A DNA stretch of 64,000 nucleotides from the NCBI RefSeq assembly GCF_017086405.1, contig NZ_CP070973.1:558001-622000 (forward strand), written 5' to 3'. Origin of the DNA: Mycobacterium gordonae. GTDB lineage: Bacteria; Actinomycetota; Actinomycetes; Mycobacteriales; Mycobacteriaceae. The position numbers and the translations under genes were made by a program. The notes beneath the pieces were generated by a model. It was given only the letters and a program-made list of their open reading frames with translations, had not been told where the DNA came from and did not search any database. This document shows positions 19,422-26,815 of this stretch, in pieces; the first letter of the stretch is position 1; every line of letters begins with the position of its first letter.

Positions 19422-20621
19422 ATGACGGCGACTGGACAGTCCAAATCCTGCGTCAAGAGAATGCTGCGGGCAGGTCCCGCCGACTATCTGCTGGCCATGA
19501 GCCGGGCCGGAGCGTCGTTGCCGGTGGTGGGCAAGCGTCTGGAACCGCTGGGCACCATCGCCGCGATGAGTCTGTGGGGCATGCGATTCGCTCCGGAACT
19601 GCTGTCCGCTTCGGCCAAGGGGCGGTTGGCTCCGGGTAGCGGTGAGCTGCGTCGACGCGAGCGGGAGAGCACCACCGACGTGTCCATCGCGGCGCTGCGC
19701 GGCACCGTGTCGCCCGAGGAACTGGACGCGCAGTGGCCGGCCGCGAACCCCACGCCGCCGTTCTGGGAGGCGCTGCGCCGCAGCAAGTACCTACACCGGC
19801 GCGGCGTCCACTACGGCGACCAACCCGTCCAGACGCTCGATGTCTGGCGGCGCAAGGACCTGCCCGCCGAGCCTGCCCCGGTGCTGATCTTCGTGCCCGG
19901 CGGCGCCTGGGTGCACGGCAGCACCCAGATGCAGGGAACCGCACTGATGTCACGCCTGGCCGAGCAGGGCTGGGTGTGCCTGGCCATCAACTACCGGGTC
20001 TCGCCGCAGCACCGCTGGCCCCGCCACATCACCGACGTCAAGACCGCGATCGCGTGGGCGCGGGCCAACGTCGACCGCTTCGGCGGTGACCGCAACTTCG
20101 TCGCGGTCGCCGGTTGTTCGGCGGGTGGGCATCTGGCCGCGCTGGCCGGCCTCACCGACGAGGACCCGAATTACCAGGCGAAGCTGCCCGACGGCGCCGA
20201 CAGCTCGGTGGACGCGGTGGTCGGCATTTACGGTCGGTACTGCTGGGAGGACCGGTCCACGCCCGAGCGGGAACGCTTCGTCCAATTCCTCGAGCGCGTG
20301 GTGGTGCAACGCTCTATCGCGCGGCACCCGGACGTCTTCCGGGACGCCTCGCCGATCGCGCGCGTGCACCGAAACGCGCCGCCGTTCCTAGTGATTCACG
20401 GCAGCCGGGACAGCGTGATTCCGGTGGCGCAGGCACGCAGCTTCGTCGAACGGCTGCAATCGGTCTCGGCCTCGTTGGTCAGTTATGTGGAGTTGCCCGG
20501 CGCGGGTCACGGCTTCGACATGCTCGACGGGCCGCGCGCGGGGGCGATGGCCCACGCCACGGCCCTGTTCCTCAACCAGGTGCACCGCACCCGGACACAG
20601 CTCGCCAAAGAGGTCATCTAG
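19422..20621 (+). CDS. lipC: Esterase/lipase LipC
   Basis: 399 residues (about 403 recalled for M. tuberculosis LipC). Alpha/beta hydrolase with LIFVPGGAWVHGSTQMQGT in place of the usual HGGG, nucleophile elbow VAVAGCSAGGHLA, IHGSRDSVIPVAQA with the acid residue and LPGAGHGFD with the catalytic His. The ~110-residue N-terminal helical extension before the hydrolase core is typical of LipC. LipC is described as a cell-surface esterase for short-chain substrates. Its own leaderless promoter lies just upstream, so it can be expressed apart from the genes before it. The Rv0221-type synthase starts 44 bp downstream and shares its lipid theme. Confidence 0.88.
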   Translation: MTATGQSKSCVKRMLRAGPADYLLAMSRAGASLPVVGKRLEPLGTIAAMSLWGMRFAPELLSASAKGRLAPGSGELRRRERESTTDVSIAALRGTVSPEELDAQWPAANPTPPFWEALRRSKYLHRRGVHYGDQPVQTLDVWRRKDLPAEPAPVLIFVPGGAWVHGSTQMQGTALMSRLAEQGWVCLAINYRVSPQHRWPRHITDVKTAIAWARANVDRFGGDRNFVAVAGCSAGGHLAALAGLTDEDPNYQAKLPDGADSSVDAVVGIYGRYCWEDRSTPERERFVQFLERVVVQRSIARHPDVFRDASPIARVHRNAPPFLVIHGSRDSVIPVAQARSFVERLQSVSASLVSYVELPGAGHGFDMLDGPRAGAMAHATALFLNQVHRTRTQLAKEVI

Positions 20622-20664
20622 AAGCCGACCGCTTGTAAGGTCGCGCTATGGGTAGGGAACCGCG

Positions 20665-22074
20665 GTGAAGCGCCTCACCGGCTGGGATGCCGTGCTGTTG
20701 TACAGCGAGGCGCCGAACGTGCACATGCACACCATCAAGGTCGCCGTGATCGAACTCGATCCGCAGAGCCGGGGTTTCACCGTCGACGCGTTTCGGCAGG
20801 TGATCGCCGGGCGGATGGACAAACTGGTCCCGTTGGGCTATCAGCTGATCGACGTCCCGTACAAGTTCCACCACCCGATGTGGCGGGAGAACTGCGAGGT
20901 CGACTTCTCCTACCACATCCGCCCCTGGCAGCTGCCCGCCCCGGGTGGGCGCCGCGAACTCGACGAGGCCATCGGACAGATCGCCAGCACACCGCTGGAC
21001 CGGGCGCACCCGTTGTGGGAGATGTACTTCGTCGAGGGGCTGGCCAACGACCGAATCGCGGTGGTGCTCAAAATCCACCACGCGCTGGCCGACGGTGTGG
21101 CCTCAGCCAATCTGATGGCACACGGCATGGATCTCATGCCGACACCGCAGCTCAGCTCCTACACGCCCGACCCGGCGCCCACCAAACGCGAGCTGATCAA
21201 CACCGCGTTCGTCGACCACATGCGGCACATCAAGCGCATCCCCGCGACGATCCGCTATACCGCGCAGGGCATCCGGCGGGTGCGGCGGAGTTCGCGCAAG
21301 CTGTCGCCGGAGCTGACGATGCCGTTCACTCCACCGCCGACGTTCATGAACCACATGCTCACCCCGGAGCGCCGGTTCGCCACCGCGACCCTGGCGTTGG
21401 CCGACGTGAAGGAAACCGGCAAGAAGCTCGGCGCCACCATTAACGACATGGTGCTGGCCTTGTCCAGCGGCGCGCTGCACAACCTGCTGCTCAGGTATGA
21501 CGGCCAGGCGGTGCCGCTGCTGGCCTCGGTGCCGGTCAGTTTCAACTTCGACCCGGAGCGGATCTCGGGGAATTACTTCAGCGGGATGATGGTGGCCTTG
21601 CCGTGCGATCTGGGTGACCCGCTGGAGCGGGTGCGGGCCGCGCACGACAATGCGATGTCGGCCAAGGAGAGCCACCAGCTGCTCGGGCCGGAGTTGATCA
21701 GCCGCTGGGCCGCGTATTGGCCGCCGTCGGGCACCGAGGCCATGTTCCGCTGGTTGTCCAGCCGCGACGGCCAGAACAAGGTGCTCAACCTGAACATCTC
21801 CAACGTGCCCGGTCCCCGCGAACGCGGCCGGGTGGGCGGCGCCCTGGTCACCGAGATCTATTCGGTGGGTCCGCTGACGGCCGGCAGCGGCCTGAACATC
21901 ACGGTGTGGAGCTATGTAGACCAGCTCAACATCTCGGTGCTGACCGACGGTGCCACCCTGGACGACCCGCACGAAGTGACCGCGGCGATGATCGCTGAAT
22001 TCATCGAAATACGCAGGGCAGCAGGGCTTTCCGACGATCTGACGGTGGTGCGAGAGGCGATGGCCCAGGCGTGA
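20665..22074 (+). CDS. WS/DGAT-family wax ester/triacylglycerol synthase (Rv0221-like)
   Basis: 469 residues, GTG start at 20665 giving the canonical N-terminus MKRLTGWDAVLLYSE. The catalytic motif HHALADG sits in LKIHHALADGVASANLM (~residue 138); downstream are the family signatures GATINDMVLALSSGALHNLL, PVSFNFDPERISGNYFSGM and LNLNISNVPGPRERGRVGG. The enzyme transfers fatty acyl-CoA to diacylglycerol or alcohols for storage lipid. A possible -10 (TAAGGT, 20636-20641) lies between lipC and this gene. It matches Rv0221, one of several tgs-type paralogues, so redundancy is likely. Confidence 0.88.
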   Translation: MKRLTGWDAVLLYSEAPNVHMHTIKVAVIELDPQSRGFTVDAFRQVIAGRMDKLVPLGYQLIDVPYKFHHPMWRENCEVDFSYHIRPWQLPAPGGRRELDEAIGQIASTPLDRAHPLWEMYFVEGLANDRIAVVLKIHHALADGVASANLMAHGMDLMPTPQLSSYTPDPAPTKRELINTAFVDHMRHIKRIPATIRYTAQGIRRVRRSSRKLSPELTMPFTPPPTFMNHMLTPERRFATATLALADVKETGKKLGATINDMVLALSSGALHNLLLRYDGQAVPLLASVPVSFNFDPERISGNYFSGMMVALPCDLGDPLERVRAAHDNAMSAKESHQLLGPELISRWAAYWPPSGTEAMFRWLSSRDGQNKVLNLNISNVPGPRERGRVGGALVTEIYSVGPLTAGSGLNITVWSYVDQLNISVLTDGATLDDPHEVTAAMIAEFIEIRRAAGLSDDLTVVREAMAQA

Positions 22075-22133
22075 GCTGACGTTACACCGACCGCCGGATG
22101 CGTCACGCCGGTCGACCGCTACCATCACACAGT

Positions 22134-22913
22134 GTGAGCGACGAAGCTAACACCGAACCCGAGGTCCTGACCGAAAAGCGGGACCGGATCCTCATCATCA
22201 CCATCAACCGGCCCAAGGCCAAGAACGCGATCAACGCGGCGGCCAGTCAGGGCCTGGCTGACGCCATGGATCGCCTCGACGAGGACGCCGATCTCTCGGT
22301 GGCCATCCTCACCGGCGCCGGCGGATCCTTCTGTGCGGGCATGGACCTCAAGGCGTTCGCCCGGGGCGAGAACGTCGCGATAGCCGGCCGGGGCCTGGGG
22401 TTCACCGAGCGTCCGCCCGCCAAGCCGCTGATCGCAGCGGTCGAGGGCTACGCGCTGGCCGGCGGCACCGAACTGGCGCTGGCCACGGATCTGATTGTGG
22501 CGGCAATCAATTCGGCGTTTGGCATCCCGGAGGTCAAGCGCGGCTTGGTGGCCGGCGGTGGTGGCCTGCTGCGGCTGCCCGAGCGCATCCCGTACGCGAT
22601 CGCCATGGAGCTGGCGCTGACCGGTGACCAGCTGTCCGCGGAGCGCGCACACGAGCTGGGTCTGGTCAACGTGCTGGCCGAACCAGGTGGGGCCCTGGAC
22701 GCCGCGATCGCGCTGGCCGAGAAGATCACCGCCAACGGTCCGCTTGCGGTCGCCGCCACCAAGCGCATCATCACCGAATCCCGAGGCTGGACCCTGGAAA
22801 ATCGGTTCGCCAAGCAGATTGAGATTCTGGCGCCGATCTTCATGTCCAATGACGCGAAGGAGGGCGCGATCGCCTTCGCCGAGAAGCGCCCGCCCCGCTG
22901 GACGGGCACCTGA
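22134..22913 (+). CDS. echA1: Enoyl-CoA hydratase EchA1
   Basis: 259 residues from the GTG at 22134. Crotonase fold: LIITINRPKAKNAIN at the N-terminus, oxyanion-hole loop GAGGSFCAGMDLKAF and second loop ALAGGTELALATDLIVA, with FGIPEVKRGLVAGGGGLLRL and the C-terminal FAEKRPPRW hallmark of mycobacterial EchA proteins. It hydrates trans-2-enoyl-CoA in beta-oxidation. A -10 hexamer TACCAT (22120-22125) lies 8 bp before the GTG, pointing to a leaderless start there instead of an in-frame ATG at 22098. Position after the Rv0221-like gene matches Rv0222. Confidence 0.87.
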   Translation: MSDEANTEPEVLTEKRDRILIITINRPKAKNAINAAASQGLADAMDRLDEDADLSVAILTGAGGSFCAGMDLKAFARGENVAIAGRGLGFTERPPAKPLIAAVEGYALAGGTELALATDLIVAAINSAFGIPEVKRGLVAGGGGLLRLPERIPYAIAMELALTGDQLSAERAHELGLVNVLAEPGGALDAAIALAEKITANGPLAVAATKRIITESRGWTLENRFAKQIEILAPIFMSNDAKEGAIAFAEKRPPRWTGT

Positions 22914-23000
22914 CCGCGGACCGGCAGTGACGCCCGAGCCGCATGGGTTACACTAACGCCAAGATTTGTAACGGTCGCGGGATCCTAGAGGGATCGAGGA

Positions 23001-24488
23001 ATGAGCGTTTCGCTGCTGCTGGAGATGGCTGCGTCGGGCAACCCCGACCGCACGGCCCTGGTGGCCGGCGATCTGAGGTTGACGACGCAGCAGCTCAGCG
23101 ACCTGGCCGACGGCGGCGCGGGGGTCTTGGCCGCCTCGGGAGCCCGGCACGTCGTGTACGTCGGGGCCGGCGGCTCGCTGCTGCCGCTGCTGATCTTCGC
23201 CTCGGCGCGCGCCGGGCTGCCGTTCACTCCGGTCAACTACCGCCTGTCCGCCGAGGGCATCCAGGCCCTGATTCACCGGTTGCCCGAACCCTTGGTGGTC
23301 GTCGACGACCGCTATCGGGACATGATCGGCGGCGCCCGGGCGCTGAGCTCCGAGGAATTCCTCACGCTGGCCCGCAGCGCCGAGCCCGCTGCTGAGTTCG
23401 CCGACCCCGATTCGGTGGCCGTGGTGCTGTTCACATCTGGCACCACATCGCAGCCCAAGGCCGTCGAGCTCACTCACAACAACCTGACCAGTTACATCAC
23501 CGGGACGGTTGAATTCGACTCGGCCGCAACGGAAGACGCCGCGCTGATCTGCGTGCCGCCGTATCACATCGCCGGTGTCGGAGCCGCGCTGTCCAATCTG
23601 TACGCGGGCCGAAAGATGGTGTATCTGACCAACTTCGACCCGCACGAGTGGGTGCGGCTGGTCAATGACGAACGAGTCACCACCGCGACCGTGGTGCCGA
23701 CCATGCTGGAGCGCATCGTCACTGTTCTGGAATCCGGCGAGCACAAGCTGACCGCGCTGCGCAACCTGGCCTATGGCGGCTCGAAAGTGGGCCTGCCGCT
23801 GGTCCGCCGTGCCCTTGAGCTGTTGCCGCACGTCGGCTTCGTCAATGCCTACGGCCTCACTGAGACCAGTTCGACGATCGCCGTGCTCACTCCCGACGAC
23901 CACCGCGACGCGCACGGGGCCGCCGACGCCGGAGTCGCCCGTCGGCTGGCCTCCGTCGGCCGTCCGGTTCCGGGCATCGAGGTTCAGATCCGCGGCGAGG
24001 ACGGCAGCGTGCTGGGGCCGGGGGAGACCGGCGAACTGTTCGTGCGCGGCGAGCAGGTGTCCGGCCGCTACGCCGGGATCGGTTCGGTTCTCGACGAGAA
24101 TGGTTGGTTCGCAACCAAAGACATCGCCATGATCGACGAGGACGGTTATTTGTTCATCGGCGGGCGCAGCGACGACACCATCATCCGGGGCGGTGAGAAC
24201 ATCGCCCCGGCCGAGCTGGAGGAGGTGCTCATCGAGCATCCCCACGTGCGCGACGTCGCCGTCGTCGGTGTGGAGGATCCGCAGTGGGGCCAGGCGATCG
24301 TCGCCGTGGTGGTGCCGCCGCATGGAGTCGATCCCGACCCTGACGAGTTGCGCGAGTATGTCCGAAAGAGTTTGCGGGGGTCACGCACGCCGGACCGGGT
24401 AGTGTTCCGCGACGAGCTGCCGACCACCGCCACCGGCAAGGTACTTCGCCGGGAGATCATCGAGAATCTAGCAGGGGCGCAATCATGA
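23001..24488 (+). CDS. Fatty-acid-CoA ligase (FadD-type, class I adenylate-forming)
   Basis: 495 residues. Adenylate-forming enzyme motifs in order: P-loop LFTSGTTSQPKAVELTHNNL (~146-165), PPYHIAGVGA, AYGLTETSSTIAVLTP (A5), GWFATKDIAMIDEDGYLF (A7), GRSDDTIIRGGENIAPAELE (A8) and the catalytic Lys in TTATGKVLRREI (A10). It activates a carboxylic acid, probably a fatty or sterol-derived acid, to its CoA thioester. A GAGGA Shine-Dalgarno precedes the ATG, and a -10-like TACACT is at 22949-22954. Its stop overlaps the start of the 98-residue ORF (ATGA). It sits where M. tuberculosis passes from echA1 to Rv0223c, so it belongs to an inserted block. A decayed internal piece recurs at 26564-26620. 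Confidence 0.87.
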   Translation: MSVSLLLEMAASGNPDRTALVAGDLRLTTQQLSDLADGGAGVLAASGARHVVYVGAGGSLLPLLIFASARAGLPFTPVNYRLSAEGIQALIHRLPEPLVVVDDRYRDMIGGARALSSEEFLTLARSAEPAAEFADPDSVAVVLFTSGTTSQPKAVELTHNNLTSYITGTVEFDSAATEDAALICVPPYHIAGVGAALSNLYAGRKMVYLTNFDPHEWVRLVNDERVTTATVVPTMLERIVTVLESGEHKLTALRNLAYGGSKVGLPLVRRALELLPHVGFVNAYGLTETSSTIAVLTPDDHRDAHGAADAGVARRLASVGRPVPGIEVQIRGEDGSVLGPGETGELFVRGEQVSGRYAGIGSVLDENGWFATKDIAMIDEDGYLFIGGRSDDTIIRGGENIAPAELEEVLIEHPHVRDVAVVGVEDPQWGQAIVAVVVPPHGVDPDPDELREYVRKSLRGSRTPDRVVFRDELPTTATGKVLRREIIENLAGAQS

Positions 24489-24781
24489 TCAAGAACGGAA
24501 CTCGCCTGGCCAGCCAGGTGTGTGACACCCAAGTCATCGTCGTTCGCAGCGCGGACAGCCTCGATGACCTGCGCTGCGGCGGCGCGCCGATGGTGGAGAT
24601 GGGCGCCGAGCGGTCCGGCGAACTCGACCCGGCGTTCGCCGACGGTGCCGTGATGGGCAAGCGCTATGTCGACGGGACCGGTGCCGAGGTGCTGGTGACC
24701 AAGCCGGGCGCGGGCAGCCTCAGTGTCGGCGACACCAAGTTGGCGCTCAAGGAGGTCAAGCCGCTGCCCGCTAGCGACTGA
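24485..24781 (+). CDS. Small protein coupled to fadD, unknown function
   Basis: 98 residues, start codon overlapping the fadD stop (ATGA at 24485-24488), strong evidence that it is translated with the ligase. Visible features: two Cys near residues 13 and 31 (CDTQVIVVRSADS; LRCGGAPMVEM), an acidic middle (ERSGELDPAFADG), then GKRYVDGTGAEVLVTKPGAG and a Lys/Val-rich tail (LALKEVKPLPASD). No membrane segment or signal is seen. I do not recognise the family. A second copy with a frameshift lies at 26621-26798. Confidence 0.75.
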   Translation: MIKNGTRLASQVCDTQVIVVRSADSLDDLRCGGAPMVEMGAERSGELDPAFADGAVMGKRYVDGTGAEVLVTKPGAGSLSVGDTKLALKEVKPLPASD

Positions 24782-24784
24782 GCC

Positions 24785-24995
24785 TCAGCCGAGCTGCCCG
24801 TCGGGTCCGGTTAGCCCCCGCAGCAATCCGCCGGTGCCGTCCAGCCCCGTCGGTTCTGTCGAAGAAGTAGGCATTGCCCGCCCGCGCCGCCCTCGGATCG
24901 GAAGCCGGGAGTGTCGGCGCCCCGCCGTTGCCCCCCAGTGCCCACCTGGCCCCGACCCGGCGACTCCGCCGGCACCGCGGGCGCTGTGGACAAAG
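24785..24995 (-). pseudogene. Decayed PE_PGRS C-terminal tail
   Basis: Immediately after orf98 the minus strand reads as eroded PGRS sequence: LGGNGGAPTL, then ARAGNAYFFDRTDGAG, comparable with [11 protein letters not shown] near the end of the PE_PGRS gene at 29006. Stops and frameshifts interrupt it and there is no PE domain. The order orf98 then PGRS tail repeats at 26621-26830, where the PGRS copy is intact, so this is read as the dead half of a duplication. Confidence 0.5.
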
Positions 24996-24999
24996 CCGC

Positions 25000-25320
25000 T
25001 GTTGCCGCCCTATCCGCCGGCGCCCTCCTACGTCAGCCAATGTGTCGCCTTCGGTGCCTCCATGCTGGCGTTCTATCCCGGCGGGCCGCCCTATGAGCAG
25101 TTCTTTGGCATTCCGCGCAATTTGCCGCTCAAGGAGATGGGCATGCCACACCTGGATCGCACGCGGCTGCTGGCGTTCATGCCCGATTACATCGATCCGG
25201 CGCTGCGGCAAGAGATATTGGCTGGACGGGTTGAGGCACCGACCGTCATCGCCGGTCAGACCGTTGACGTAGGCATGACCCTTACTGACCGCTCTCGACG
25301 TCTTCAAGGGAACTTAGTCG
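25000..25320 (+). other. Coding-like fragment, unidentified
   Basis: One plus-strand frame reads as ordinary protein for ~100 residues (SYVSQCVAFGASMLAFYPGG, PPYEQFFGIPRNLPLKEMG, MPHLDRTRLLAFMPDYIDPA, QTVDVGMTLTDRSRR) with balanced amino-acid use, then degenerates and runs antisense into the next gene. The 5' side is PGRS remnant and no plausible start with a ribosome site is seen. It looks like a surviving internal or 3' piece of a lost gene. I do not recognise the family. Confidence 0.4.
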
Positions 25321-25360
25321 ACGGGAGCCCCATGAGGGCGCGATCGGGCCGGTCGACGGG

Positions 25361-26233
25361 CTACGTCGCGGGGGGACAGGGTAACGTGCTCAGGTCGAAG
25401 GCGTCCTTAGCGGCGGGAGCGATACGTTCGCGCAAAGGCGCCGGCGCCGCATCCATGCGTTCGGAAAACACCCGGCGGTAATGCTCGTGCTCGCGCAGGA
25501 GATAGTCGGGCGCGGCCACGCCATAGAGTCGTTGCAGCATGGCGAAAAAATTGAATTTTCCTGCTGCCTGATCTTCGTGATACTGGTACAGATCGTCGCG
25601 AATTTCGGCCATCACTTCCAAGGGGCCACAGAGACCGAACAAGACCTCATCCTCGGGGCGTTGCAACTGCCGCAGCACCAGCCTGTGCATGATGCGCAAA
25701 TCCGCCGATCGCAGTTCCATGGCTTCGCGCAGATCGTCATGGCTGAAGGATCCGGCCTGCAACAGTCGTGTCTCCATTTCCACGTAGCGCGCACCGGCGG
25801 CAAGCTCATGTTCCACCCGGCTGTCGAGTAGGCGCAGTGCGCCCAGTACCCCGCGCACCGTGGTTCGCAAGTCCTGTCCCGCTTCCGCCGCAGCCTCGTG
25901 GGCAGCGTTCATCTGCAGCAACTCGGTGCGCTCGTCGGTCTGGTAGATCAAGGCCGAGAACAGGCTAAGGAAACCATGACAGGCGAAGTAGTCAGCCGTT
26001 TCGAGTCCGTGCAGCGGAAAGTAGTAGTCCACCACCAGTTGCAGCGCCCGAGAGGAGCGCTGTAGTCCCTGGTAGCTCACCAGGGGCAGGTTCAGGATCG
26101 AGCCCGTATTTACCATCGTGGGTGCCTCGCATCGCTGGAAAACCGGAGCGTCGACAACGCCCTCCCAAGTTTGCTTCGCATCCTTAACTCCCGACAGCCA
26201 ACCATGGATCTCGTCGGAGCCTAACGCGATCAT
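25361..26233 (-). CDS. All-helical protein, possible class I isoprenoid-synthase-like enzyme
   Basis: 290 residues from ATG 26233; the open frame extends to 26359, but that extra part overlaps the TetR remnant and is probably not native. The protein is helical, without membrane segments. Near residue ~220 is MAEIRDDLYQYHEDQAAGKF, resembling the second metal-binding DDxxxYxxD/NSE-type motif of class I terpene and prenyl synthases; LRSADLRIMHRLV and an acidic YQTDERTEL upstream could supply the first site. This is a motif-level guess, not a recognised family match. Parts have visibly lower GC (for example 25540-25600) than neighbouring genes, consistent with transfer. It lies between decayed PGRS and decayed TetR sequence; a later ATG at MVNTGSILN is another possible start. 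Confidence 0.55.
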   Translation of the reverse strand: MIALGSDEIHGWLSGVKDAKQTWEGVVDAPVFQRCEAPTMVNTGSILNLPLVSYQGLQRSSRALQLVVDYYFPLHGLETADYFACHGFLSLFSALIYQTDERTELLQMNAAHEAAAEAGQDLRTTVRGVLGALRLLDSRVEHELAAGARYVEMETRLLQAGSFSHDDLREAMELRSADLRIMHRLVLRQLQRPEDEVLFGLCGPLEVMAEIRDDLYQYHEDQAAGKFNFFAMLQRLYGVAAPDYLLREHEHYRRVFSERMDAAPAPLRERIAPAAKDAFDLSTLPCPPAT

Positions 26234-26284
26234 GCAACTTGTTGGAGGTTTCGAAAAATCGCGAGCAAACTCAATAAGAGACTT

Positions 26285-26563
26285 ATCCGGCGGGCTTGTC
26301 GCGCAACCCATTGCGCCGCGCGAATTCCCTTGCCTTGATCGAGAATTGGAGTTGCTCACCGACTTGTCGGAGTGGGACGACGCTGCAGGTCGAGCGGCAC
26401 AGCACTATCACGCCCTCGAGCGCGGAATAGACATCACTGCCAGCGATGCGGCGTCGGCATCATCGAATCCGTTGATGACAAACGCCCGGCCCCGTGCCGT
26501 GCACCAGCGGCCCAGGATCAGGCCGGCCTCGGTGGGCAGTTCGAGTTCCTCGTCGCTGCGTGC
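26285..26563 (-). pseudogene. Decayed 3' part of a TetR regulator
   Basis: Closely related to the 3' part of the intact TetR gene (31045-~31330). The minus strand reads [20 protein letters not shown], then [14 protein letters not shown], where the intact gene has the same with a few changes; a frameshift follows, then REFARRNGL-type sequence. The DNA-binding N-terminus is missing: the similarity stops at ~26563, exactly where fadD-like sequence begins. It cannot encode a working regulator. Confidence 0.8.
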
Positions 26564-26798
26564 CGCCGTATCACATCGCTGGCGTCGGAGCCACGCTGTC
26601 CAATCTGTACGCGGGCCGAAGGCCGAGCGGTCCGGCGAACTCGACCCGGCGTTCGCCGACGGTGCCATGATGGGCAAGCGCTATGTCGACGAGACCGGTG
26701 CCGAGGTGCTGGTGACCAAGCCGGGCGCGGACAGCCTTCAGTGTCGGCGACACCAAGCTGGCGCTCAAGGAGCTCAAGCCGCTGCCCGCCAGCGATGA
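26564..26798 (+). pseudogene. fadD-orf98 deletion-fusion remnant
   Basis: 26564-26620 is nearly identical to the inside of fadD (23560-23616), and 26621-26798 to orf98 from its middle to the stop (24608-24781). The ~990 bp between those two segments are deleted. An extra T near 26740 (CCTTCAGTG where the intact copy has CCTCAGTG) adds a frameshift. No start or complete domain remains. The intact PE_PGRS gene begins its C-terminal codons 17 bp further on. Confidence 0.85.
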
Positions 26799-26815
26799 CC
26801 CATGCCCTCGACAGT

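Noticed and set aside
24782..26815. Insertion sequence explaining the rearranged zone
   Set aside because: No transposase-like reading frame, terminal inverted repeats or target duplications were seen; duplication plus decay explains the pieces better.
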